From: Knoxdaviesia capensis
Lineage: Eukaryota; Ascomycota; Sordariomycetes; Microascales; Gondwanamycetaceae
Length of the DNA: 64,000 bases
Assembly: GCA_001510575.1 (NCBI GenBank)
Contig: LNGK01000008.1
Span: forward strand, 1,686,340 to 1,750,339
Direction: 5' to 3'
The notes beneath the pieces were generated by a model. It was not told the origin of the DNA. It worked only from the letters and a program-made list of their open reading frames with translations, and did not search any database. Each line of letters starts with the position of its first letter. The stretch's first letter is position 1. Shown here one piece after another: positions 11,701 to 21,899 of the stretch. The position numbers and the translations under genes were made by a program.

Positions 11701-14400
11701 TTTTACTAATTAACGTTAATTCCTTTACTAAAGGGATTATAAATAGTATAGAATAGTAGGTAACGTTAGCGAAATAGTTATTATCTACGTCTAAGCCCGT
11801 AGCTTCTAAGAGGGGAGATCCTTCGGGAGATAAGTCTTCTTTTTATATAGGGTATATACTATAAATAGCGGGTTTCTTATCCCCTCTCCTATTATTCCGC
11901 TATCCTTTATCTATTATTAGTCTATCTTTATTCCTAGAGGGGTAGGGAGTAGGGGAACGGTATATCTTTTAGTCTTAAGACGGTCTTCGTAAATAGTTAT
12001 AGTCGCGGGAGGTATTTTAAGAATAGTTACGAGGCTCGTAGGAATAACTACGATTATCTATCGTTCGGCCTCGGTTTATCGTAAAACGCGTATTCTAGCG
12101 CGCCTTTTAACGTCGATCGTTATTCTCGGTACGTAGCTCTATATATTCGCGAACCTAATAACTTATCTTTCTATACCGGAAATACGTAGATTTATCTCTA
12201 TCTTTATCCTATATAATATAATTAAGTGCTTCTTTACGGGTTCTAAATTATAGCGTTTCTCCTTCCTCCTCGGTCTTTAGCGTGCTATTTAGCTAAGCGG
12301 CGTATAATTATCTAGTCTTTAATAGGTAGTAGGTAATATTAACTATAGTACGGATACTAGAATCGGGGGTTATATCTTACCGTATCTTATATTATAAGTC
12401 CGTAATATTATAACGTAGAATATCCTCTACTATACGTTAAATATAGTATGTTTCGAGTAAGTTATTAGTGGAATTCTATATTATTTTAGCTAAAAGTTTA
12501 ATAGCTTTATATTTAGACTTATTCTAATAATTAAACGCGAGAGCTATGAATACGCGCGAAGGGGTAGATATTAGTATACGACTAGAGATAAATATTAGTA
12601 TAGATTCTACTAGTATAGGCTATAGTATATCGGTATACTATCGAATAAAATACTAAAGGGGTATAAATTCGCCTCTAATTACCGGTAGTATTCGAGACGT
12701 CTAATACGTATACGGAATTATAGATTTATATAAGTAGGTCTAAATACGTACTAATTATACTATAACTATAAAGTCTACCTTACTTAAGTAGTCGCTTTAT
12801 AGCTAACTAATAGCTTTTTTACTATTTTTCTTACGATCCTCTCTATTACTAATATCCGATAGGAGTATTAGCTCTAGAAACGTCGCTTAGAGGTATTAAT
12901 ACTACCCGATAGCGTACTTATCGTTTATTAGAGGTGTATTATGCTTTATTAAACTACCTTCGATAGCTAAATTCCCGTTTTCTAAACGAGGGCCTAGGAA
13001 TCGTCCTTTAATAGCTAGCTATAATAGTAGTATAAAGCCGTTAATACTAATATCGGTAAACGGTTTACTTTTAGGTCTTAGATGTAATTTCGCTTAAAAT
13101 ATTACTTTAGGGGGTATCGTTTATAAGGGTATTCGCTAGAATAGTATAGGAAATATTAGAAATATACTACTATCGTATGCTCTTTATCTATATATATAAC
13201 CTTATTATCCTTCTAGAACCGTACTACCTATACCTCTTAGTATTTATAATATGATATACGGTACCGAGGGCTAGTTTCTTATCGGTTAGACGCTAGTTAT
13301 AAGTAATAACGGGTTATTAGCTATAGTTACGCTAGAAAGGGGGCTCTTTCTACCTAAGTCGGTAGGTAATAGTAGTCCTATTATCTACGGATTAGTTAAT
13401 AATAGCGAGGGAGTAGGAAAAAAGGATAAGGTAGCTATAGCTATAGCCGGTAAGTTACTACGGCTTATAGCGTCTATTAGCTTTTCTAGAAGCTTTTCTA
13501 TTATCGTACTAATAACGGTATTTATATTATCGGTACGCTCTTTCTCTCTCGCTTATCTATTAAAGCTAGACTCTATATAGTCCGTAAGTAGCGTTTTTAT
13601 TATTTACTTTAATTCCTCGATCGTAATAGACTTAGTATATTAAGGCGGTGGACTACTTACCGGCTATACCGGTAGAATATTTATCCCGTTATCTATAGCC
13701 TTTCCTTTCCCTTATCCTATTATTATCTAACGATTATATATAATAGGGGTTACTTCCGTAGGGGGTTATAGCTCCTTAACTAGTAACTTACTAGTTTATA
13801 GGTTAGTTATAACGCTTACTTTACTTAAGGCTTTAAGGTTATAGGTAATACTTTTATCTCTTTTACGTAGAATACGTTATTCTTTATCCGATATTCGGCG
13901 TAAAAGTAGATATTTAGCGGTCTAGGCTTACCGGGAAATAGGGGGTTAGGGATATAAACCGATAGTAAGTAGGAGCGAAAAAGGAATAAATAGGGAAAAC
14001 TAAGGTATAATAGTTATAAATAGTTAGATAGTCTATATTTATAGGGTTAATAATAGGGGGAAAGAGCGGTAGGAAGGATAACTATTAGAAAAGAAACGGG
14101 GCTAGTAAAATAGGAAATAAGACTATTAATATATAAAAGGGGTATAAAGGGGGTATAAAAGCGGGTTAGTCTTAGAATAAGAGGTAGATTAGTAATTAGA
14201 ATTAAATAGAATAGGAGAATAAGTAATAAAGGAAGTCCGTAAACGGAGGTAGTAGAAAATAATCGAAAATAGTAGAAATATTAAGACGTTAGTTATCGGA
14301 ATAGTAGGAGTCTTAGAAATAACTAGAAAAAGTCGTAGAAATAAATAAGTAAAGTCGTAAAATAAAGGAAAAGTTGTAGAAATAAATGGAAATAGAGGGA
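11701..14400 (-). pseudogene. Presumed gypsy gag remnant
   Basis: The position is upstream of the protease on the minus strand, where gag belongs. The sequence is RIP-saturated (12841-12900 has no CA or TG) with stops in every frame. I could not see a surviving CCHC knuckle, so the gag assignment is by position only. Confidence 0.45.
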
Positions 14401-14854
14401 TTAGCTATTAAATATTTAGTAATAGGACTCGAACCTATTAGTAGTATCCGATAGCTTAGGAGGTATAGGAAAGGCACGCGGGAGGCGTGTAAAACGTTAG
14501 TAAAGGTAGGGTAATTTAGTATTTTACTAGAGTAATAGTAGTTAATTAGCTATTAGTTCGGTAAGGATAGAATTAAAAGAAGGAAAATAAAAGATATTTA
14601 TTTAACGTGCTTTCGTTACTAAAAGGAAGTTAAATAGAAAGGTTTTTTATAAAAAGGGGGGTAATTCGTAGTTTACCGCGGCGGAAAGTAATAAAGCTAT
14701 CGGCGGAGGTGAATTCTAAACTAAAAGAAAGGAAAGTCGAGATATTAGTCGATTACGTATCGATTAGGACTCGAACCTAAAGGAAAGGTAGTCGATTACG
14801 ACGGTTAGGCTTTAAAGGAAGGTTAATAAGAGATTAATAGTATAAGTATTACGC

Positions 14855-14878
14855 TTATAAAAAATTAATTTTTTATAA
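14855..14878. repeat. 24-bp perfect AT palindrome across the inner LTR/leader junction
   Basis: Positions 14855-14878 are exactly self-complementary, built from TTATAAAAAATT and its complement. The palindrome spans the end of the 5' LTR (element orientation, boundary at 14874) and the start of the leader, where a primer-binding site would lie. It could be functional or a by-product of AT enrichment. Confidence 0.6.
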
Positions 14879-15156
14879 TTCCTAGATATATAGTCTAAAG
14901 GACTAATAAATAAGTTATAATTATAAGGCACGTATAGAGAAATATATATAAAGGGAAGCTTAAATTTTTTCTATCTTAAGATATTTCCTATAAAAGCGCG
15001 GTAGATATCTACCTTTTATAGGTCTTTTACTAGCTCTTTAAGGTATTTATGTGTATATAGATATGTACCTAAATGCTTACCGCTGGGCAGTATCCACGTG
15101 CATTAGTGTACGTTTATACGTAATTGCAATGCACTCTGACCTATTAGGGATCTATA
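14874..15156 (-). repeat. Inner element LTR, right copy (5' LTR in element orientation)
   Basis: 283 bp, gapless with 5337-5619. Five RIP-type changes lie in its left part (last at about 15011), while 15050-15156 keeps CpA and TpG. It is a small island of unmutated sequence inside a saturated RIP block. Confidence 0.93.
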
Positions 15157-15160
15157 AAAT

Positions 15161-17451
15161 ACCGTTATAAACCCTAAAAATTCGTTTACTTAGATTTATA
15201 CCTAATTATATCTACCGTTAGTAAGTAGATAGAAAAGATTAACGCCTAAGCGCTTAAACGGTCTTACGGCCTTATATATAGTAAGTAAATAGTTAATTAC
15301 TTATATAACGCTAGATAGAGTATATAAAGTATACTCTAGAAGCTTCGGCGCGCTATTAGATAGCTTAACGTTAATCTACTTAAGAATATACTTAAGCGTA
15401 GTTTTACTTATATAACTGGTACGTAAGTACTAAACGGTAATAATCGTATTATAAGGAATCGTACTCTTATATCGGCTTAAGAGATAAACTAGTAAAGGCT
15501 CTAAATTATAAGTAATACTAGCGAGCGATATATAATAGATAGCGCCTACTAATAGTATATCGTTTACTCTCTCTATATAAAGTAAACTACTATTAGAAGG
15601 GAGCTCCTTAATAATAATAGGTACCCCCGAGCGAGTAGTACGTAGCGTATTATTAAAGCCGTTATACTATATTCCGCTTACGTAAAGTATCTTCTAACTA
15701 ACTATATTAAGATAAAAACCCTTAATAAAAGTAACCCTATTTAAATATAGGTTAGCTACCTTACTAGAGGGAAGCTTAAAATAATTAGCGAGTACGCGCT
15801 TACTTTAGGCCGCGATCGGAAAAAAGCTAGGACTAGTATAGATAGCCTTACCTAGCTTTATACGAACGACTTTAGTTAGGAGATTAACGTCGTTAATAAC
15901 GTATAGCGTAGAACTACTATTAAGGATAGTAGAGTTACGGAAACGTAATTAACCGCTCGTATAAGTAGTAGATAAAACTATAGCTTACTTAGGCGTAAGC
16001 TAAAAAATAACGGCTCTAGCTTAATACTTATCGTTAAGTACGGTATTAGAGGAGGGAACGGGTAGGGTAGGCGTTATACTCGTTAAAGAAGAAGAAGTAG
16101 AAGCCCTCTATAAGGTCGAGCGGTTACTATAACCTTAGGAATTACCTCTCTTAGAATTACTTTATTACTTAGAGGGCTTAGACGAGTACTTAGCGGGGAT
16201 AAGGCGTTCTAGTCGACGACTTATAGCTCGGAATATATCTAGGCCTTCTTACCGCTTAAAAGTAAGACGGACTATAGAGGTAAGCTTATATAAAGGGGTT
16301 TTTACTACGATATATTCGCTTATTATATAATAGAAAGTAAAGTAATATCGAAAATTAAAGAAATAAGTCGCTCCTAGGACGTAGAAGTACTTAATTAACG
16401 TAGAAGAGGTAGCTAGGAACGGCTACCGACTACCTACCTAACTAATAGTAGCTATAGCGACGTTAGAGCTTATACGAGTATCTATAAGACGTACGATAAG
16501 CGTATAAGAGATATCGTTAAGATTAAAATTAGGCTTAACTTAGCGGATAGGAAATTTATTAGATAAATATTTACTAAATTCCGGGTCTATATTATTATTA
16601 AGAATATCGATTAGGTCTTATAATACGACTTAACCGTCTCGAATAAGCTAAAGATACGGCGCGCGAAGATACGCTCGGACCGCTCGCTAGGACTTAACCT
16701 AACGGACTAGGTTACTAACGGTTCTAGCTATAGTAAGGACTATACGATAAGTATTAAAAATACTTAGTACGTCCTCGGTCGCGTTTTAACTATATACTTT
16801 ACGAAGGTATAAGAGTATATATCGCGGGATATAATCGCTTATACCCTAGGGACGGGAATTAAACGCCTCGGCGTACGTAAAGTCCGTTAACGAAACGCGT
16901 ATTATATCTAGGAGTATAATATATATCGGACTAGGGCTTACCTAAGAAGACGCGAGCCTAACGTCGGACTCGAGACCTTTACGGACGACCTTATAAATAA
17001 ATTCGTAATATATTAGCTTAGACGCGTACTCCGCTTCGATATATAGATAATTAGTAACGGCCTAGTTATATACTTCCTTACGCGTTCGAGTAATAAGAGG
17101 GTTAATAGCTAGCGCGTATATATTCGGGTCCCTATCGGGGTTAACGTACTACTAGACGCTATACTAGGCTAACTAAGCTTCTATAGTATCGATCTACGGG
17201 AACTACTTATCGGAAGATAAGAGCTTCGGAAGCGTAGAGGATACGGTAGGCGTAGCCTATAGAGCGTTAGGGACGTAGGAGGATATCGCGTATAGATAAA
17301 GTAATTATTCGAGAATAGGATAACTAAATAAAATAATTTAAAAGTTAGATATTTAAGTAAAAAAAAATTAATAACTTATCGTTAATAGGAAGTTTCTAGA
17401 TACTAATATAAATCTCGAAAGAGTAGAGTATTTAAATAAGAGAAAATCTAT
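15161..17451 (-). pseudogene. Copia gag-protease-integrase start remnant
   Basis: This is the 5' part of the outer element on the minus strand, between the primer-binding site and the inner insertion. The protease active site survives as ILNSSSTLYV near 15901-15930; its catalytic Asp codon reads AAT. Sequence upstream (16-17.4 kb) should be gag, but no motif is readable. Stops interrupt all frames. Confidence 0.75.
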
Positions 17452-17464
17452 CCGGGCTTATAAC
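17452..17464 (-). other. Primer-binding site of outer element (half-tRNA-iMet type)
   Basis: Directly inside the 5' LTR the minus strand reads GTTATAAGCCCGG. One RIP-type change restores GTTATGAGCCC, which is complementary to the anticodon stem-loop (GGGCTCATAAC) of eukaryotic initiator tRNA-Met. Priming by the cleaved 5' half of tRNA-iMet is known for many Ty1/copia elements, and it agrees with the YVDD reverse transcriptase. Confidence 0.75.
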
Positions 17465-17617
17465 TATAGTATCTAATTATATATTAATTCTTCTATATAT
17501 CTAACTAGCGGTATGTAGCTAGGCGGAGTCCTAGATAAACACCGTAGGCTTATCACCTGATCTGAGTATGACATGGCACGTGACAGTGCTCATGTGAGAG
17601 TGCTATATACTACCGCA
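17465..17617 (-). repeat. Outer element LTR, right copy (5' LTR in element orientation)
   Basis: 153 bp, ending ACCGCA, followed by the target duplication ATTAT. Six RIP-type changes relative to the left copy all lie at LTR positions 2-49. From position 50 outward its CpA and TpG sites are intact. Confidence 0.92.
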
Positions 17618-17622
17618 ATTAT
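17618..17622. repeat. Target-site duplication (right), ATTAT
   Basis: Matches 619-623 and marks the right integration boundary of the outer element. Confidence 0.85.
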
Positions 17623-19029
17623 AAATATATGATCTTAAAATAGAGAGAGATAGAGATAGAGACAGAGAGATAGAGACAGAGAGAGAGAGAGCCCAGTGCT
17701 AGCAAGAACGAAGAGAAAAAAGGAAAACAGAACGGACTTTGAAGCCAAGTTCGAGAAAAGTCCTCTTCGCGACTTCGGCCTTTTGAAGGAAGGAAGGTTG
17801 GGCGCCGGAGCTTGGCTGCGGTTAGGGTTGGGTAACCCTTGCGCCCTTCCCATCTCCAATATAAGCTGGTCGAGAAGGCGGAGAGAGAGAGAGAAAGTCT
17901 TGCATTCCGCTCCAGCAGATGTGCTGTTGTTCTTCACGGCAGATACGTTTTGCAAAGCCGCAGACCTCCCACCCACGTGAACATGTAGCATTCTTTCCCA
18001 GCCTTCCCAACCCAGACTTGGTATCGGTGGCAGAATGCTGCTCGTTCGCAAGCTTGCATCCTTCGTCTCGTCTCTCTCTTCCAGTCTGCACCTTGTTGTC
18101 TTTACAATGAAAAGACGGAAGCGTGAACGCCTTGAAGATCCAGATTTTAGAAGAGAAGAGGCCCAATGCACCACACACCCAGGCCGCGCGTTCTCTCCCC
18201 TGCAGCGCGGTCCTGCAGTGGCATAGGACAGCATGTGTGCATGTGTCTGTGTGTGTGTGTGAGTGCACGACAGCCCGAGTCAACAAAGAAGGGAGCGAGC
18301 AGCTGAGACAGACACTGGCTCTGTATCCACATCTCTCACTCTCTCGCCCACTCCGCCGCAATAAGCAAGAAAAGAGAGACCTAAGAATGGAAATAGCCTT
18401 CGTACTGACTCATCAAGGGGAGGCCGCGCGTTGTCTAGGAGATAGATGCTTTTTGAACTGAAGCTTGGCCAATCTCCTCCGCCAGCCAGTCTCTGCTGCT
18501 TTTTTGCGACCGCGGCGGACCCCAAGACACGCGCGCCAAAGAGGCTGGGCTGTGTGCGTATCTGTGTGTGTATGTGTGTGTGTGTGATCGTGGCACTTTG
18601 TGTAATACGGCGTTTTTGTCGATGGCCCTCTTCTTTTTGCTGTGGTCTACGGGATCTACAGCCCAGCCAGTTATGCAAGCCAGGTGCTTTCAAGACAAGC
18701 CGACCACCTGGTTCGTCCAGATCGACACACAAACCGCACATCTCACCGGCCCAGTCTCCTGGAAGTCGTCAGCGCAGTGACTCAGCACGGACGACGCCCA
18801 GGACTTTCAGGGCCGCCAAAGCTGGCGCCGTGAACACAGATGCTCTGCCTGCGTAACCCCAACTGGTGTCGTCTGAAGGCTGAAGCCCCGGCTCCGACAC
18901 TAAACCCGTCCAAGCCGCCCTGGCGATCATATGCACGTGAGGAAGCAAGCCTCGAGCTAGACGAGAAACACAGTGAAAGAGCTATACGCCGAAGGCAGGT
19001 GTCGTCATCTGAACCTTGTGTTCGTGTGT

Positions 19030-19069
<40 letters not shown>

Positions 19070-19617
19070 TTACTCAGTTCGTATGCTTCTTTTGGAAACA
19101 CACCTGCCATGCTAGTAGAGTTGTGATGGTGGCAGAACAGACACGGAAACTAAAACATGAAGAGAGAGAGAGAGAGAGAAAAAGAAGACAGGCAAGAATT
19201 ATGAATGATAAAAAACGGAGGAGGCAATGGAAGTTGCGAAAAAAGGAACACCAAGGAAACGAAAACAACCAGTGAAGAAATAAAAGAAAAAAAGAAGAAA
19301 AGCCCATTAACTCGGAGGGAGACGGTCAGACAAGCAAAGAAAGCAGCCGACAGCTTCAAACATCCTCCCCCCCTGCATGCTCGTTCCGACCTCCTCATAA
19401 TCTATGCCTCGTTTGACTTCATCCATCCGTCACCGCGCCTCAAGCACCCGGAATAAAAAGCTGGAGCCCGGAGAAACAACCAGAAACACTGGTATATCAG
19501 GTTCCAGACAAGAGTACACACACTTTCCACCGCCTGCAGAACACACATCCCTCATTCCACCATCATCACTTCCCGGTGCTGACTGCTTCCGTACACCACA
19601 GGACCCCACCGCTCCGT
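17623..19617. other. Intergenic, microsatellite-rich
   Basis: No supported gene is seen. There is a (GA)n-type tract at 17641-17691 and (GT)n tracts at about 18238-18262, 18562-18587 and 19021-19069, the last being the longest dinucleotide run noted. A GA run lies near 19160-19180. This is the downstream side of the kinase gene. CpA and TpG are normal, so RIP did not spread here. Confidence 0.6.
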
Positions 19618-21899
19618 CTAGAGCATGGTGCCAAAGGTCTCGGTGTCAGCGCCACCAGCGTGGCCGCTGTCGCTGCTGCCGCCCGCGCTGCGCGGCGCCG
19701 GACCACCCATCTCCACCGGGATCCGCTTGCGCGGGCTACCGTCCTCACCGCCCGCGCCGCCGGGCGCCGGCTTGCGGTGGCGGAAGGTGAAACCGACAAA
19801 CAGCGCCTTGTTCATCTCGTCGTCGCGCTCGGCCATGGTCTCCAGCGCCTGCTGCTTCTCGTGCACCTCCTTGTACTTGGCCATGTCGGCCTCGCTCGAG
19901 AAATCGTCAAAGTAGCCGGCGTCGGTCTCCGAGTCCAGCTCGGGGATGAACGGCGCCCGCGTTTGCCGCAGAACATCCCACTCCACCTCGGCGAAGTAGT
20001 GGTGGGCGTAGATGTCACGGATGTTGGCAAAGCGCTTGTCGCGCGAGTTGATGCACGTGGTGATGAAGTTCCACGTACGGTTGCTGAGGAAGTAGGTCGG
20101 GTCCTCCCACACCGGTCGCCGCAGGACCTCCTTCCAGTGCTTCAGGTTGCGCCACGTCTCCTCCGAGGTGGCTCCGGCAAACGGCGGGAAGCCCGTCAAG
20201 GCCTCAAACAGCATGCAGCCCAAGCTCCAGTAGTCGACCGTAAAGTCGTATTCCTCACCCCGAAGCACCTCGGGCGCCATGTAGTCGGGCGAGCCAACGA
20301 TGGACTTGGCGTAGTTCACATCCCGGTCCCGCATTGTCCGGTAGCCCTCGCGACGCTCGGCCACCGTCCGCTGGTCCATGGGTTTACCGAAGGGCACAGC
20401 CGTCTCCGACGCTTGCTCGAGCCGCACGCGCATCGATTCTATCTTGGCGGGGGCAAGGAAGCCGGCGGCCAGGCCAAAGTCGGTCAGCTTGACATGGCCG
20501 TTGGAGTCGATCAGGAAGTTCTCCGGCTTGAGGTCGCGGTGAATGTAGCCGAGCTGGTGCAGCGCATCGACGGCGCAGAACATCTCGGCAATGTAGAAGC
20601 GCGCGTGGCGGTTGGACAGCACGCCGGTGTTGTTAAGCAGCGTGCGGAAATCACCTCCAGGCACATACTCCATGGCCAGGTAAATGTTCTTGTCGTCCTG
20701 GAACGAGTACAGTAGCCGAACCAGCCACTCGCTCTTGGCCGTGGTCAGGATATCGCGCTCCGTTAGAACGTGGCGAATCTCGTCCAGCTTGAACAGCAAC
20801 TTCTTGCTCATCACTTTCAGAGCACACACCTCGCGGGTGTCCTTCTTCTGCGCCAGGAATACCTGGCCGTATCCGCCCTGGCCAACCTGCGTGAGGATCT
20901 GGAAGTCGCCGTGGCGAAGACGCACACGGCGCTTACGCAGGTTGGCGCGTTCTCGTCCAGCATACTTGGACCACATCTGCTGGTATGTTTCATCGTCGGT
21001 CTTCGTCGAGTCACCAAACTCGTTCTTAAAGGCGGCAAGGCGGTTTTGCCGCGAGCCGACATAGGTGAGGAGATCGAAATAGTAATCAAGGAAGTCTAGA
21101 CGGAGGACAATGGAGAGACAGGAAGTCAGTGGGCAAGTTCAGGTGTGGGGTTAGGGTTATATCGGAGAGCTTCATGCATGTATTGGGGTTCCGGGGATTC
21201 GGGCGGTCGAGGCTGCCGGATCTAAACCAGCGACCAAAACCCCCCCGCCGAAAGTGGAAGCAACATACACAGTTGTGTGACATTCACCAGTCGGCGAACA
21301 TTCGGCTTCTGAAGAATTTCCCGCTCTTCGGCAGTAAGGCCGCGAGCGGTATTAAACAGCTTCCGAGCCGGAGTGTTGGGTCGTGACGATTGGTACAGCT
21401 CATGGCGGGACAGAGCGGCGTGGTTGTGAGAGAAAGGAGGGGCTCCGGAAGCGGAGGAAGCCCCGGCGGCCGGGGGAGTGTTTTCCTGTTCATGAGCCTG
21501 GTGGTGGGCCTGCCGCTTGAGCGGGCTACCAGTGGAAATCCCGGCCTTGTGGATAACGCTATCGTCGACACCGCTGGTGTTGGGCGAGGCTTCGTAGAGA
21601 GGCGTGCTGGCCGAGGACTTGGTGGGCGACGAAGCAATGACACTCTGCGGCCGGCCGCCAACCTTGACGGGGCTGTCGAACATCGAGCTGCCAAGTTTCA
21701 TGGCGCTGTCAAAGGCAACCGGCAGGTCATTGGCTCCGGGCGGAACAGTCTTCTTGCTAGGGCTGCCCTGGGGGGTCGAGATCGGGTTGAGGAAGTTGTT
21801 GGAGGAAGAGGAGGTGGGAGTCGACGGGCGGGGAAGCAGGTCGGTGGCTTTGCTGTCCTGCTTGCCTCCTGGGAATAGGGATCCCATGAAGGAAGCCAT
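19618..21899 (-). CDS. dbf2: Dbf2/Sid2-type NDR (AGC family) protein kinase
   Basis: Serine/threonine kinase of the mitotic exit/septation initiation network, known in fungi to work with Mob1 in cytokinesis and septum formation. Two exons: 21269-21899 and 19618-21095. They join in phase 1 across a 173-nt intron with GTATGT donor and CTAG acceptor, giving 702 aa. Residues 1-200 are Ser/Pro-rich with several SP and TP sites. The NDR N-terminal region follows (YFLDYYFDLL at 211-220). The kinase domain starts near 275: glycine loop VGQGGYGQVF 281-290, Lys304, HRDLKPEN from 397, DFG 416-418, the NDR insert between DFG and APE, activation-loop SIVGSPDY with Ser475, and APE 484-486. The C-terminal hydrophobic motif FVGFTF (643-648) carries the Thr647 site. 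All catalytic residues are present. It is divergent from the WBP11-like gene. Confidence 0.95.

Larger units (their letters stand above)
5337..15156 (-). mobile_element. Inner Ty3/gypsy-like LTR retrotransposon, RIP-inactivated
   Basis: Two 283-bp direct repeats (5337-5619 and 14874-15156) bound this element, with a 4-bp AAAT duplication at 5333-5336 and 15157-15160. It is inserted in the pol of the copia element in the same orientation. On the minus strand the order is protease (FIDTG near 11575-11625), then reverse transcriptase (LLDD at 10211-10222, context TIGLLDDIYI), then presumed RNase H and integrase at lower coordinates. Protease, RT, integrase is the gypsy order. The apparent LTR termini read TA...TA rather than TG...CA in both copies. 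The element includes a 135-N assembly gap, so its true length is uncertain. Confidence 0.9.
624..17617 (-). mobile_element. Outer Ty1/copia-like LTR retrotransposon, RIP-inactivated, with a nested gypsy element
   Basis: Two 153-bp direct repeats (624-776 and 17465-17617) bound the element. It is flanked by the 5-bp target duplication ATTAT at 619-623 and 17618-17622. Less mutated parts of the LTR show canonical TG...CA ends. On the minus strand, a reverse-transcriptase box reading YVDD lies at 2996-3007 inside the context FLIYVDDILI, which is typical of Ty1/copia. A protease active-site remnant reading ILNSSSTLYV lies near 15901-15930; the copia consensus is close to ILDSGSTLHV, so Asp-to-Asn and Gly-to-Ser are the changes RIP would cause. 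The coding region is split by the inner element at 5337-15156. Stops occur throughout, so it cannot be autonomous. Without the insertion it would be about 7.2 kb, a plausible size. Confidence 0.92.

Noticed and set aside
619..17622. Reading the AT-rich block as a centromere core or a CRISPR-like array
   Set aside because: It is fully explained by two LTR elements with target duplications; there are no regularly spaced repeats.
19576..20715. 379-codon plus-strand frame opposite dbf2
   Set aside because: Shadow of the kinase exon; Arg/Leu/Val-rich composition typical of antisense reading.
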